From Paguma larvata (taxonomy: Eukaryota > Chordata > Mammalia > Carnivora > Viverridae): 64,000 bases of DNA. Under the pieces are notes generated by a model that saw nothing but the letters and a program-made list of their open reading frames with translations, searched no databases and had not been told where the DNA came from. The position numbers and the translations under genes are program-made. The stretch lies in assembly GCA_030068075.1 (NCBI GenBank), contig CM057823.1, forward strand, positions 17,704,485-17,768,484, given 5' to 3'. Shown piece by piece: positions 45,521 through 57,046 of the stretch (the first letter of the stretch is position 1; every line of letters starts with the position of its first letter).

Positions 45521-45989
45521 GAACCATGATATACACTGTCAGCTTTTGTCTTCAAGCCCCATTTCTCAGAGGATGGTCTAGAGGGCCAGGTGATGAGTAC
45601 ACAGACAGTGAGTTACATTAGAGCAAAACAGCCCTAAGCTTAGGGTATCCCAATCTTTTATTATGAGCAGTAATTCTGCTTGACTATTAATTCATGGGGA
45701 GACACTAGTTCCATCTTTGAGGTTAGTTGCTATACAAACATCCTTAAGAGATATTCTAGAACAAAGGGAGTCAGCGTCTCTTCTCACAAAACTTACAGAA
45801 ATTACTCTTCCTGTTCTTCCCTAACCTCTGCCCCTGTCTCATTTTCAAATCTCATGTCATCATATTATATCACCCATTACTTTCCACTGTTGTTTTCGTC
45901 TTGAGTTTTCATTCCTGGTTCACTGTCACTCCCTCCAATGCCAAGCCAGCCTTTTTTTCTCCCTTTCTCCTCTCTCTTTGAAGAATTAA
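45521..45989. other. Unique DNA, nothing recognised
   Basis: Contains a 74-codon plus frame (45680-45904) rich in Ser/Tyr/Thr with no recognisable domain. Confidence 0.35.
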
Positions 45990-46330
45990 AATTCTTCAAA
46001 CATTTTGGTATATATATATTTAAATATATATTTGCCTTATTGAGGTACACTCTGTACAATGCAAAGATCAAAGCGTGCAGTTAGTTTTGTCAGATTATAC
46101 ATCCATGTTATCATCACCAGATCAGATATAGAGCTTTTATATTATTCCAGAAAATCCACGTGTGCCCATTCCGAGTCAGCATCCACCTCCCACCTCCCTG
46201 CCACACATATACATAGGGCAATAACTGTTCAAGTTTCTATCATATTAGATTAGCTTTGCCTGTTCTTTGTAGTTCATATAAATGGAATCGTATAGTATGT
46301 ATTCTTTTGCATTTGGGAATGCACCTAGCC
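45990..46330 (-). mobile_element. Old L1 (L1M-type), antisense
   Basis: cttattgaggtacactctgt, gtcagattatacatccatgt, tatcatcaccagatcagata and tcatataaatggaatcgtat match the same antisense L1M landmarks as at 20.7 kb. Confidence 0.65.
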
Positions 46331-47256
46331 ATCATTTACAATCCGATATTCATTCTTGGTAACTTCAATTTCCATAATCAATATAGTTCTCATCCCCATT
46401 TTGAATGCCTTTCCTTCAGTGATTTTTCTTTCTGACTCATCCACTCGTTTCCACTGTTAACCATAGCCTTGCTGTTACCAACAATAGAATCTTCACACCT
46501 TCACATCTTATTTCCATGCATCCCACTCTCTAATTACTACCACACAACTCTCTGGCCAACATATTTTTATATCCTCATTGCAACAAGTCTTCAATGTTAT
46601 CAGAGAAAATAACTTATTAATGCTATCACCATTTACTTTTCCTCATCTCCAGAATATCCTCTTCCTCCTCCTTGTCTACATTAAATTATCTGTCCATCAT
46701 TATAACCACCTCTTGCACATATACTCAATTCCCTGGACACCCTCTCATTGCCTCCAAGGTTGATAAAGCAGGTGACCTGCGGAAGATGAAACATTTTCCC
46801 ATGTTGGCACGGAAGTTGGAGTGACTAAAAGAGGTGATTAGGAAGGTTTTCAAGGATATGGGGGCTCAACCTGCTCCCCATGAAAATAAGATGAGTCCAG
46901 AGGGCAGTGAAACTATGGCGCTGGCACACTTTACTGACCTTCAGAGCATAATGGCTACTGCTTCACTTTGGTCTTTCAAATCCCATGCAAATCTCTCTTG
47001 TAGCCAACTTTCACCTAAAGCCTTACAAGGAAGAGAATTCTGAGTATCATAGTTGACCCACAGGATCTCTTGAGAGATCTGTAGGGGAAACAAGGTTCTT
47101 AAGGGAGAGCCAAGTTTCTTTTAGAGCAAGAGGATAAAAGAAACATTGAGAGAAATTATGACAAAGCACGAATTCCCACTGGGATTAGCAAAAGTGTTTC
47201 TGTAGATGGAGAGGCAATGGTGATTAGGACAAAATAGGGAGTACAACCAGTTAATT
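46331..47256. other. Unassigned; possible ancient repeat at 46740-47060
   Basis: ggtcgataaagcaggtgacc-like and ggaagagaattctgagtatc-type words suggest an old mobile element, but no family could be named. Plus frames of 61 and 69 codons have no motifs. Confidence 0.3.
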
Positions 47257-47269
47257 GGAAATTAGAAGG

Positions 47270-47467
47270 GCACCTGGGTGGCTCAGTCAGTTAAGCATCC
47301 GACTTCAGCTCAGGTCATGATCTCACTGCTCGTGGGTTTGAGCCCCGCATTGGACTCTGTGCTGACAGCTCAGAGCCTGGAGCCCTGCTTCACATTCTGC
47401 ATCTCTCTGACCCTCCCCTACTCATGCTCTGTCTCTCTCTCTCTCAAAAATAAACATTAAAAAAAAA
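47270..47467 (+). mobile_element. Carnivore SINE
   Basis: A sense copy, slightly shortened in the CT region, ending aaaaataaacattaaaaaaa. A perfect 13-bp duplication, ggaaattagaagg, lies at 47257-47269 and 47468-47480. It is likely a young insertion. Confidence 0.96.
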
Positions 47468-47480
47468 GGAAATTAGAAGG

Positions 47481-48413
47481 CAGGTGTGGAGGGTGAGGTG
47501 GGATATTGGTGTTTACTGAAGCCACATATATAAGGATAAGGGGGTTAGTGAGATTAGTTCCGCTGAACATGGTGGTCAGAGCTCTGATGGTTAAGGACAG
47601 ACAAACTGGATATCTGAGACGTCTCTCTCAGATACAAAGAGACCTGAGCTAGTGATTTTCCTCCAAACACAGAAAGATCTCTATTAATGGAAGGAAGTGA
47701 ACAGATCAAGGGAAGTCAGGCTTTCCCTTATTCCATACTTCATTTTCACAAGAGCCACTATTTTATAAGTTATTTGTTTCCAACTTGATTTTTCACCAGG
47801 AGCCCATAGATTATTTTTCCTCTACGGTATTCACATTTTGAAAGTATTATTCAAATCAGATACATTGACATTTTTCAGTCAAAGACTTAACTATCAATCA
47901 AAAGTTTGGACTTTTATGAACTAGTCACTGTTATCACAAAGTGGAGAAAATCAACATTCTAATCGGTCTGAGAACGTTCATAAAGGAGACAATTTTTTTG
48001 ATTTGCTCACATTCCAAAAATAGTGAAAATAGTGTAGTCTATCAGTTGAACTTGATAGACTAAAAACAAAACTCCCCTAAATAACACTAAATAATTTTTT
48101 AAGTTATTAATCTATAAAGACATAAGAAATGGGACATCAGTGGAAAATTATTTTAATTTTAGAACCCGACAAGTTCCATGATTTATTCTCAATTCATGCA
48201 CAGTAAGTCTTCAGCAATAGCCAAAATGGAAGAATCCCAGTTCTCTTTCTTTCAACTGGTCACTTGGCCTGCCTGGTTAACATTTCTTCCAAAGCAGCAA
48301 CAACAACAACAAAAACTTTAACTTTTAAAATTTAAGTCTTCCAGTATAGCTAAAATGCCAAGTAACAGTTTTCCCATCTCTTCTCTCTACCTTCCTTGGT
48401 CCAATCAAGTTTT
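47481..48413. other. Unique DNA, nothing recognised
   Basis: About 0.9 kb, with a short (CAA)n run near 48297. No gene or repeat was recognised. Confidence 0.4.
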
Positions 48414-48430
48414 AAGACTGAGACAGTTTA

Positions 48431-48648
48431 AGGGGCACCTGGGTGGCTTATTGGGTTAAGCATCCAACTTCGGCTCAGGTCATGATCTCACGGCTCATGA
48501 GTTCGAGCCCCGTGTCAAGCTCTGTGCTGACACCTCAGAGCCTGGAGCCTGCTTGGGATTCTGCATCTCCCTCTCTCTCTCTGCCCCTCCCTAACTTGCG
48601 CTCTGTCTCTTTCTCTTGAAAAATAAACATAAAAATTTTAAAAAAGAA
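48431..48648 (+). mobile_element. Carnivore SINE
   Basis: A full sense copy (aggggcacctgggtggctta to aaaaataaacataaaaattt). A perfect 17-bp target duplication, aagactgagacagttta, lies at 48414-48430 and 48649-48665, the best-preserved in the window along with 37076/37785. Confidence 0.96.
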
Positions 48649-48689
48649 AAGACTGAGACAGTTTACGAAAACATCGCTCAAAACATCTG

Positions 48690-49120
48690 CCCCCCATTTG
48701 TCTACCTTCATCTATACTCCTTTACCCTGAACTTCAGCTACAAAAACTAGAATGCTTTCCTCACGTTTCTTTTTCCCTTTTGAGTCTTCGCTTAACCCAT
48801 TTTTTCCTCCTGGACTTACCTTCTTTCCATTTCTTAATTAAATCTATGAACATACTCTCAAGGCTTAAATAAAATGCATACCATTTCTTCCATGAATCCT
48901 TCTATGAACCCAAAATCTAGACCAATTTTTCTATATTTAATGCACACATGGTACTTTGCTTGTACTTCGCTTTGGCAATGAACAAAACTCAACACATGTT
49001 TAGTATGCCCTGTAGGCCTTATGTTGCTGCAAAACAGAAAATGTCATATTACTCATCTTTGAATCACTGGGGCCTTGAAAGCAGTAGCTGCTTAGTAAAT
49101 GTATATTGAATTTGGAATGG
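48690..49120 (+). mobile_element. LINE-2-like 3' part
   Basis: ccatttcttccatgaatcct, acacatggtactttgcttgt, ctttgaatcactggggcctt and gctgcttagtaaatgtatat occur in sense L2 order. Diverged. Confidence 0.5.
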
Positions 49121-50349
49121 TGGTAGGTTTGTTTTTTCATCTTTTGAGTTGGTCACAGTATTTTGAGAGTGACGAGAAAGAGAGGGAGGAAGAAGCCAGG
49201 TTGATTTACGGTACTAGTCCTCAGTCTGAGAAAAGACTTCCATAGGCATCCAAAAATGCTGCTGATGACAGTCAGTAACTCACTCTTTTATCTTCCCCCT
49301 CCAGCAAAGGGTAATCTAAGAATTATAATACTTATTGAATGCTTACTGTATACCCAACAGGATGCTGATTGTTTTATTTATTTATTTCTAGTGCTCTTTT
49401 AGAAAGTTTTTATTTCTACTAAAGTCATACTGGTACAAAGTTAAAATTCAAATTATATTTGAAAACATATTTGCTAATAGTAGTCTCTTATTTTTCCTAT
49501 CTCTACCTTCCTCATGTCTTGATCCCTAGAAGAAACCACTGGTAACTTTTCATCTATTCCCTCCGACATCTTCCTCCATATTTCCAAACAATAGACTCAT
49601 AATGTTTTTTCCTGATTTTTCAATTTTAGGTAATATCTATTGATTTCCTGTTTTTATGAGGATTTAATTCCTTTATACTCCCATTTCTTATGTTTCACCA
49701 CCATCCACCCAACAGAATGTTTTGACATTTAAGCCAAATAGTAAACTATGGTTGGGTCTTCCTTTGTACATGTTTTTCCTGGAATTGTAAATTCCTTATC
49801 TCTTCGCTTGCTTAGTTTTAGGTATACATTTTAATTTCTTCCCCAAATGTTCCACCATGATATGCCTTGACATGGCTCTTTTAAATTTACCGTGCTGGGT
49901 CCTGAAAGTGAGTGTGAAATCTAAGGACGCTTATGCTTTATCACATGTGACCGGATGCAACCAGTTTACCAGTTGTGAGTGATTTTGTGAAAAACTTAGG
50001 AATTGCCAAGTGCATGCTTATCACTGTAAAAGTTCCACATGTAAAAGCATGTAGGGCAGAAAAAGGAACTAGAATGTGTTTTTTACCCAATTGACTATCC
50101 AGGCATAGGCTGGCCTCTTATTTTCATTTTTATTTGGCACTTGTACAAACATGCTATGTCACCCAGTTTCCATTTTCTCTTCTAATTTGGGATTTTTTTT
50201 TTTAATTCTGAAGAGCCTACGTTGTTTTTCTTTCACATGCTCTCATATTTTCTGGGTCTCAGTTTCTCCATTAATAAAAATGAGTCTTTTTCTTCTGTAA
50301 AATTCTGTGGAATAAATAAAATATACACACAAACTTTAGGATATATTAA
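49121..50349. other. Mostly unique; weak old-repeat hints
   Basis: A short MIR/L2-like piece may lie at 49330-49375 (tattgaatgcttactgtata). 49380-49600 resembles the 3' region of an old LINE but could not be assigned. No gene was seen. Confidence 0.3.
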
Positions 50350-50820
50350 TCCAGTTGCAGTAAGCTGAATAATACCCTAAACTCCGGAACCTGGAGTGAA
50401 TGTTTTACCTTACGGGCAAAAGGACTCTGCAGATGTGATTAAGTTAAGGACCTCCATATAGAGAGCTTATTCTGAAGGATCTGGATGGGCTCAATATAAT
50501 TGTAACAGTCCTTATAAGAGGGGACAGAAGGAACAGAGTGGGAGGAGGCGATACGATGAGGGAATCAGAGAGAGAGACACATAGGAATATGATATGTTGC
50601 TGCCTCAGAAAAATGGAGGAAAGGATCACAAGTCAAAGAATGCTAGCCAGCTCCAGGAGCTAGAAAAGGAAACATATTCCCCTAGAGCCTCCGGAAGGAA
50701 TCAGCACCGCTCACAACTTGATTTTAGACCTCCCAAACCGTCAAATAATACGTCTGTAGTATTTCAAGCCTCCCAAATGGTGGTAACTTGCTACAGCCGC
50801 AATACGAATAATATATCAGT
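50350..50820 (+). mobile_element. MaLR (MLT1-like) LTR
   Basis: Sense: cagtaagctgaataatacc, acgggcaaaaggactctgca, gatgtgattaagttaaggac, gtccttataagaggggacag, gaaaggatcacaagtcaaag and caagcctcccaaatggtggt. The central TATAA-like ttataagagg and segment order are typical of MLT1. The 94-codon frame at 50594-50878 is LTR sequence. Confidence 0.75.
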
Positions 50821-51074
50821 AATAGCATCATTTTTTGAACTCATGTTAATCCAGTCGTGCCATATAATTATCACGTAGTATTTATTGATGGATTTGGTAA
50901 CAATCTCTTTTTAGGGCTATATACTGAACTATCACTATATGGGCTGTAGGACCCAGAGATACGGATATAAAAAGAATTTCTATGGAAAAGAACACACAGT
51001 GTACTTCTCCTCGTCCACTGCTCACCTATTCCAGTCGGGCACACACAGCACTTAGAGCAAAGGCAAGCCTTTAC

Positions 51075-51330
51075 TACTACAGAGTAGTGGGTAACAGCAG
51101 AGACCTCAGAGCCACACTTGCCTGGGTTCAAGGGCTGACTCTGCCACTTGCCAGCTTTGCTAACTTTGTAATCCTCCATTTCCTGAATTGTAGAACAAAG
51201 ATCAATTAGAATTCCTACCCTGTAGAGGTTTTGTGAGAATGAAACAATTAGTCCATATAAATTGGCACAAAGTAGGTGTAAGCACTCAGCAAGCGTAAGT
51301 TATTATTAGTATTGGTTATCACCATTATTA
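51075..51330 (+). repeat. MIR SINE, nearly full length
   Basis: Sense MIR: cagagtagtgggtaacagca, cttgcctgggttcaagggct, gactctgccacttgccagct, tctgccacttgcc core, cctaccctgtagaggttttg and aagtaggtgtaagcactcag. The flanking frames on both strands (75 and 102 codons) are shadows. Confidence 0.85.
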
Positions 51331-51845
51331 TTAAAATCAGTTTATTAAATTACTCTAAGGAAATACATTCCTATTACAGCCATCATGTTGCTGCTCTTTA
51401 GGTGTGCGTCCCCAGGTCCCTAAATGAATTCTATTAATGCAACATTTGAGCTGTATTTTTGAAATTTCTTTCTTTCCTTTTTGTAATTCATGGGTTTTCC
51501 ATTTCAAAAGAGGTAGAGACTTTCTAAGCAATACTATTTCAACATCCATTAAACATTAAACAAAATAATAGAAATCTTACTGCCAAATGGCAAGAGTCTG
51601 GAAATACTGCCTTGCACATTACAAAAATATGACAGATTGCCCGCCATCCACCAAGCCTACAAAATGTCCATCAGTTGGAATAAATCATCCCTCTTAGCAA
51701 CATGAGAACTGGCTTCACTGCATGACTATTTTCTTATATGGGTCAGATCCTTTGCCGCAGCTACTTTTTTGTGACAAAATATTTTAGGAATGTTTTTTCC
51801 AAACAAAGCAAATATGTCTACAAGTTAAACTGTGCTGTCAATTCT
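51331..51845. other. Unique DNA, nothing recognised
   Basis: No repeat, coding or RNA feature could be supported. Confidence 0.4.
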
Positions 51846-51846
51846 T

Positions 51847-51975
51847 AAGAAAGAAAGAAACAAAGAAAGAAAGAAAAGAAAAGAAAGAAAGGAAAGGAAA
51901 GGAAAGGAAACTAAAAGAAAAGAAAAGAAAGGAGAAGAAAGAAAAAAAAAAAAAAACAAAGAAAAGAAGAAAGAA
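51847..51975. repeat. A/G-rich tract (GAAA, GGAAA, AAAAG)
   Basis: About 130 bp of almost pure purine on the plus strand, made of mixed GAAA and GGAAA units and a 17-base A run. It causes the K/E/R-only 71-codon frame at 51832-52047. Confidence 0.95.
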
Positions 51976-52242
51976 GGACCAGAATGTCGTTCTGATGGCC
52001 AAATTTTAATCTGTTATGGCATTGTGTCAAGTCTAGTTGTTTTCTGACATATTTTTAGGTTGGTACTTAAAGTACCGTGTCTATTTCTTTATCAATTTGA
52101 ATGTTAATTGCTGGTGCATAATCTTAGCAACATTATCATTTCTGTTGATAAAATCTTCAGCACTGAACAACAATACATTTCCCAAATGCATGTTCCAGCC
52201 ACAGTAGTTGTACCTTCCCATTCTCTGGCTTCTGTAACTTAC

Positions 52243-52402
52243 CACAATATTTCTCAAACTTGTGTGTCCTAAGAATCATCGACTACAAATAGAAATACTC
52301 AGGATTCTCCCATGGAGAATCTGATTGAGCAGGTCTGATAGGAGGCCAGAGAAACGATAGTTTTAACTGATGAACCCCATTAGACAAATTCGAAACACTG
52401 TA
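52243..52402 (+). mobile_element. MER5A-like DNA transposon remnant (hAT-Charlie)
   Basis: Sense: atatttctcaaacttgtgtg, tcctaagaatcatcgactac, gagaatctgattgagcaggt and ccagagaaacgatagtttta match MER5A order. The opposite terminal inverted repeat survives only weakly near aattcgaaacactg. Confidence 0.65.
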
Positions 52403-52431
52403 TTTGTGAATTTATTAGTCTGGTTATTTTA

Positions 52432-52466
52432 TTTGTTTTTGTTTGTTTGTTTGTTTGTTTGTTTTT
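52432..52466. repeat. (TTTG)n microsatellite
   Basis: About seven TTTG units (tttgtttgtttgtttg). Confidence 0.95.
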
Positions 52467-52967
52467 AGCCCCTTAGAGAAAGTAAGGATTGATAGTAGAC
52501 ACATGAAAGGATTTGATAAGCTTCCCTATACCTGAATACGGATCTCTCTAAAATCCTATGGAACATATTCTTTCCCAGTCTGGCCACACAAACAATAGGA
52601 CACAGTGAAGAGGCTAAAACTAATTTTTAAAAATCTGTTTTACTGACTCTTGATCCTTGTCCACAACCATCTGGTGTACTAGTGCTTGCAATGGCTTCTA
52701 GATGAGACATTTTGCATCGATAACTGTAAAAATGCCTTCAGTAGAAATTAGTAACTTCCACTTCACGCTGGAGCACAGAGTATATTATCCAAACTATAGA
52801 AGGACTCGGGATCCACATTCTTTAAGTTGACAGAAGAAAAGTTAAGGCAAACTTTATCATTTCAAAATGTAATTCTCTCCTAGTATATATTAATTCCTTG
52901 GCCTCAGTGTCCTTTTTAATTTAGAGGAGAAGCATTTGTTGTTTTATTCAGATATTTCTGATTATAT
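52467..52967. other. Unique DNA, nothing recognised
   Basis: No feature could be supported. It leads directly into the AT-dinucleotide block. Confidence 0.4.
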
Positions 52968-52970
52968 AGT

Positions 52971-53001
<31 letters not shown>

Positions 53002-53390
53002 GGTAAGATATATATATATACCTTATGTATATATATACCTATATATATACACATATATATATGGTAAGATATATATATATAGTGCCTTACCAAAATTCTC
53101 TTCATATAAATATATATATAAATTCTCTTCATATATATTATATATTTTTATATATTATATTTAAATATATTTATTTTTATTAAGAATTATTGCTATTATT
53201 AATAATAATAAATATTATTGATATATATTTATTTTCTTATTAAGAATTTATTAAATCCTCTTCATATATATAAAAATATTTATATATATAAATTCTCTTC
53301 ATATATATATGTATATACCTTACATATATATATACACCATATATATATATATATGTATATATATATACAGTGCCTTACCAAAATTCTCTT
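52968..53390. repeat. Complex AT-dinucleotide block with internal copies
   Basis: TA arrays alternate with copies of aattctcttcatata (53097, 53121, 53285 region and 53382; a c-for-t variant at 53266) and of agtgccttaccaaaattctc (53081 and 53370). ggtaagatatatatata is also duplicated (53001 and 53063). This looks like repeated slippage or template switching rather than simple expansion. Confidence 0.92.
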
Positions 53391-53689
53391 CATATAAATC
53401 TGCACAAAGGTAGGAATTTTTGTTGAAAATCAGACAAATGGTGATCCAGAAGAAAAATGGGGGGCACATCCATTTCCTTTGTATCTTTTAGATTCCAGCT
53501 ACTTTTTATACTTAAAAAAATTAGGAGTCTGTGCCCTTTCTGAGTTTTAACAACTTTTTTGAACTTAAATTAAACTTTTTTTAAAATTAAAAGAAACTCT
53601 AAAAATAAAGACAAGACATAGAAAAAAGATGTAAATCAGGACACCTGATGTATTTACATAGATGTAAATTTCCATGACCTCCCATAGTC
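53391..53689. other. Unique DNA, nothing recognised
   Basis: It begins with the unique continuation (ctgcacaaaggtaggaattt) of the segment copied into the AT block. Confidence 0.4.
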
Positions 53690-54070
53690 TAACTCAAGAA
53701 TTATCTCATGAGCACCAAGTACTGAGAGCTTGATATTTGCTGGCGATTCAAAGAATAAGAGTCTTGGCACTCTAATAGTTAACACTCTACTAAGGAAAAG
53801 AAGGAGAGAGAAAGAGAAGAATTATAATTACGTGGGAAACATGCAAAGGGAACAAAAAGAAGAAGTTGCTGAACCCAAAAGGAAAGCCAGACAGAAAGGA
53901 GCAGAGGTGAACAAATGTTAATAGAGGGGTGATACTTGAACCAGAGTGATGAAAGATAAGTCAAAACTTGCTCTGGGCATACTGTGAGTAATAAAAAATT
54001 CTTTCTTAATGAGACAGACTTGAGGATATTTTATTAACTGAAATGAAGGACCCTGTGAAGAGCAAGAGGG
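53690..54070 (-). mobile_element. Possible LINE-2-like fragment, antisense
   Basis: gagcaccaagtactgagagc, taacactctactaaggaaaa and gggtgatacttgaaccagag suggest an antisense L2-type sequence. Similarity is low. Confidence 0.35.
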
Positions 54071-54424
54071 ATGACGGATGATTGACAAGATCTCAAGGGG
54101 GAAGGGAGAGCAGGGGATCTAACAGCAGAAGTTCAGATTAGCATAACTAGAGATGGAGTCCTTTTCATTAGAAAGGTAACAAGATGGTTAAATGGGATTA
54201 AGTGAGATTATAGATAGATGTATAGGACCAGAGATAAAACATTGAGGTAGTTTAGGAATCTAAGGTTTCCTTTCAAAGTGAATTTTTTTCCCATTATCTT
54301 TACAAAGCTTTATCGACCTGAACATCAAGGTGACACTAATTCAGTGTTTAGAAACCCTTACAAAAAAAGGTTATCCCAGACTCAGCTTTACCAAATAAAG
54401 ACAACAAAAGCCAGTTTATTAACT

Positions 54425-54720
54425 GTGTTAAGAGCTTTAAATGCATTGCCTTAAGGGACTCCTGGGTGTTTAACCCCTGATGGGGCTCTGTGCTGACAGC
54501 ATGGAGCCTGCTTGGCATTCACTCTCTGCTCCTCCCCTGCTTGTCCTCCCTCTGTCTCAAAATAAATAAATAAATGCATTACCTTAATATCTCCCGAAAG
54601 AATTAGTACTGTCTCCATTTTACCAAATAGGAATTTAAAAATATAAGAAATGATGTAACTGCCCCAGGTTACAGAAGTCTTGACTGGTGGAATTGTACTT
54701 CAAGATAAGAGCATCATCTT
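54425..54720 (-). repeat. MIR SINE, split by a carnivore SINE
   Basis: Antisense MIR: gttaagagctttaaatgcat, then after the SINE gtactgtctccattttacca, atgatgtaactgccccaggt and aagataagagcatcatctta. The insertion point has a clean target duplication. Confidence 0.7.
54455..54570 (+). mobile_element. Carnivore SINE with internal deletion
   Basis: The head gggactcctgggtgtttaac joins ccctgatggggctctgtgct, so about 75 bp of the tRNA-related middle is missing, while the 3' body and aaaataaataaa tail are present. A 17-bp duplication with one mismatch lies at 54438-54454 and 54571-54587 (taaatgcattgccttaa / taaatgcattaccttaa). Confidence 0.93.
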
Positions 54721-55719
54721 AGAATGAGAGGGATAGTTAGGGAAAGCTTTGAGTGGTGTGGATAAACTGTCTTGGGAACGGGAGAAGCAGTTAATGGGGA
54801 AAGAGATAAGAAAAGCTGAGGAATATTCAGGACCCAGGTAAGCATAAAGTCCTTTGCCTGATAAAAACCAACTTTATTTTCCAATTAGAAAAGAAAAATG
54901 GATATTGGAGGATAGGAGTGACAGGGTTGTTTGAGTTTTTTTCTTTTTAATGGTCTTACTTGTCAATAATACCTTATGTCAGTTTCCTTGTTTTTAGTCA
55001 AATACTTGGTAAAATTTGAAATCATGATATAATCGTGCAAAAACATCAAATTGAGTATTATCAGAACAAATTTATAGTCCCAACTTTGGCTTTGTAATTT
55101 TTAATATCTCTGGGCTTCACCTCGTCTTTAAAATGCAAATGATTTTGAATCTCACATTTCATCCTTATAAATTAGCCGACCTAATAAAAGTGAAATGAAT
55201 GTGAATATAAAGGGACTATTTTCCTGTCTACTAGTTGATCAAAATATGAATATGTATATATTTTTTACTTTAATAAGCTATTTCTCATTGCGTAATGCGG
55301 AATGGAAGATTCTAGAATGCTTTGACAGTTCAAACATGGCAAATAGTACTAAGATTAATCTTTGCATTGTGTGTGTGCTTTAGATTACAAGATCTAATTC
55401 ATCTTCTAACTTCTTAAATATCTCATTTCCAGCTGAATTCGACAGTCAGATTTAAATTAAACATTAAGACAGAAAGAAGTCTAATGTTTGAAAGTTACCA
55501 AAGAAGGAGGCATGAAATCCTATTTAGTAAAGTTTAATGAAGATGAGCATCTTTGGGAAACTTGTAGGGAAAATTTCTCCTTGGCTAAAATTATGTACTA
55601 GAACATTATAACTCAAAATCAGCCTTGCTTTACCCTGGGAAACAATTAAACTCATTTAGTTTATAAATAAAAATAGCTTAAAACAGAATATACATACGTT
55701 TGCAAGTGTACATGGAAGA
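54721..55719. other. Unique DNA, nothing recognised
   Basis: About 1 kb. The 62-codon frame at 55195-55383 has no recognisable motif. Confidence 0.4.
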
Positions 55720-55918
55720 TTTACAAGTTAGATCATATTCTGAACAGTCCATAGATTTCAAAGGATTGCAGTCATAATAAGTATGTTCTCTATCAAAACA
55801 GAATTGAATTAAAAATGATTAACAGAAATGTATCTGGAAAATTCTCAAATATTTGGAAACTAAATAATACACAAGTCAAAAAAGAAATTACAGTGGAAAT
55901 TACATAGTATTTTGAGTT

Positions 55919-56051
55919 AGGGCACCTGGGTGGCTCAGTTGAGTGTCCAACTCTTGATTTCAGCTCCGGTCATGATCCCAGGGTCATAATCCCTACATTG
56001 GGCTCCTTTGGGCTCCACACTGACCATGAGCATGCTTAAGATTCTCTCTCC

Positions 56052-56085
<34 letters not shown>

Positions 56086-56150
56086 TTCCCTCTCCCCTGC
56101 TTGCACTCTCTCTTTCTAAAAGGTAAAAAATTTTTTTAATTTAAAAGAAA
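55919..56150 (+). mobile_element. Carnivore SINE, older type, expanded CT
   Basis: gggcacctgggtggctcagt, aactcttgatttcagctccg, then a duplicated gggctcctttgggctccaca, and an enlarged CT stretch. The short flank tattttgag lies at 55908-55916 and 56152-56160. Confidence 0.92.
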
Positions 56151-56649
56151 ATATTTTGAGCTGAATGAAAGTCAAAATACAACATATCCAAATGGTAGGA
56201 TGCCGCTAAAGCAGTCCTTAGGGAGAAATTTTTCTCACTAAACACCTATAATAGAGAAAAGAAAAAAGACAAAAGGCCTCAAATCAAGAACTTTGGCTTC
56301 AAACTTTAAAAATCTAGAAAGCTAATCAAATTAAGCCTAAGTAAGCAAAAAGAACGATATATTACAGATCGAAGTGAAAACCAAAGCAATAGAAAACAGA
56401 AAAAGAAAAAAATCAAACCAAAACCTGGTTCTTTGTGAAGACCTATAAAATTGATAAACTTTCAAAAAGACTATTAAAAAAAAAGAAAAGGCACAAGTTA
56501 ACAGCATCAGAAATGAGAGAGGTGACATGATCATGGAAAATTTTAGATATGACAGTGATAACGGGGGATGTTATGTATAAATGCACACCAATCATCTCAG
56601 CAACTTGAACAAAATGACAATTTACTTGAAAGATAACTAGCAACACTTA

Positions 56650-56785
56650 CTTGAGAAAAAGATGAATGGTAACTAGACTTATTGGGGGATCATTTAACAA
56701 TGTATAAAAATACTGAATCACTATGATATACACCTAGCAAACAAGATACTGTGCATCAATTATACTTTGATTAAAAAAACAGTTT
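56650..56785 (+). mobile_element. L1 3'-end-like piece inside ORF2
   Basis: tattgggggatcatttaaca, aatactgaatcactatgata, tacacctagcaaacaagata and tcaattatactttgattaaa match the terminus of an old L1 3' UTR, which is out of place in the middle of ORF2. An insertion is inferred, but no clear target duplication was found. Confidence 0.5.
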
Positions 56786-56815
56786 TAAGTAGATAATCCT
56801 GTATCAATTTTTTTA

Positions 56816-57046
56816 ATGAATTTGTATTTAAAAACCTCGCTACAGAGAAAACCAAACCCAGATGGTTCTACTGGTGAATTTTATCAAACATTTGAAAAAG
56901 TGATGATGCCACTTTTACACTTACTCTTCCAGAAAATTGAAGAGGAGGGAATACTTTCCAACTTTTCCCATGAAATCAGCATTCCCCTGGTCATAAAACC
57001 AAAGATATTATCAGAAAATAAAACCAGAGACCAATATCCCTCATGA
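56816..57046 (+). pseudogene. L1 ORF2 remnant, start of RT region
   Basis: A 76-codon open stretch with KPNPDGSTGEFYQTFEKV (normally the PG-D-F-EFY motif ahead of RT), then LHLLFQKIEEEGIL and a decayed PKILSENKTRDQYPS in place of the usual RP-S segment. No catalytic motif is included. Confidence 0.78.

Noticed and set aside
51832..52047. 71-codon K/E/R-rich frame
   Set aside because: Made entirely by the A/G-rich tract, not a basic protein.
52968..53390. AT-rich block as a replication origin or matrix attachment region
   Set aside because: AT-richness alone is not evidence. Nothing specific supports either role.
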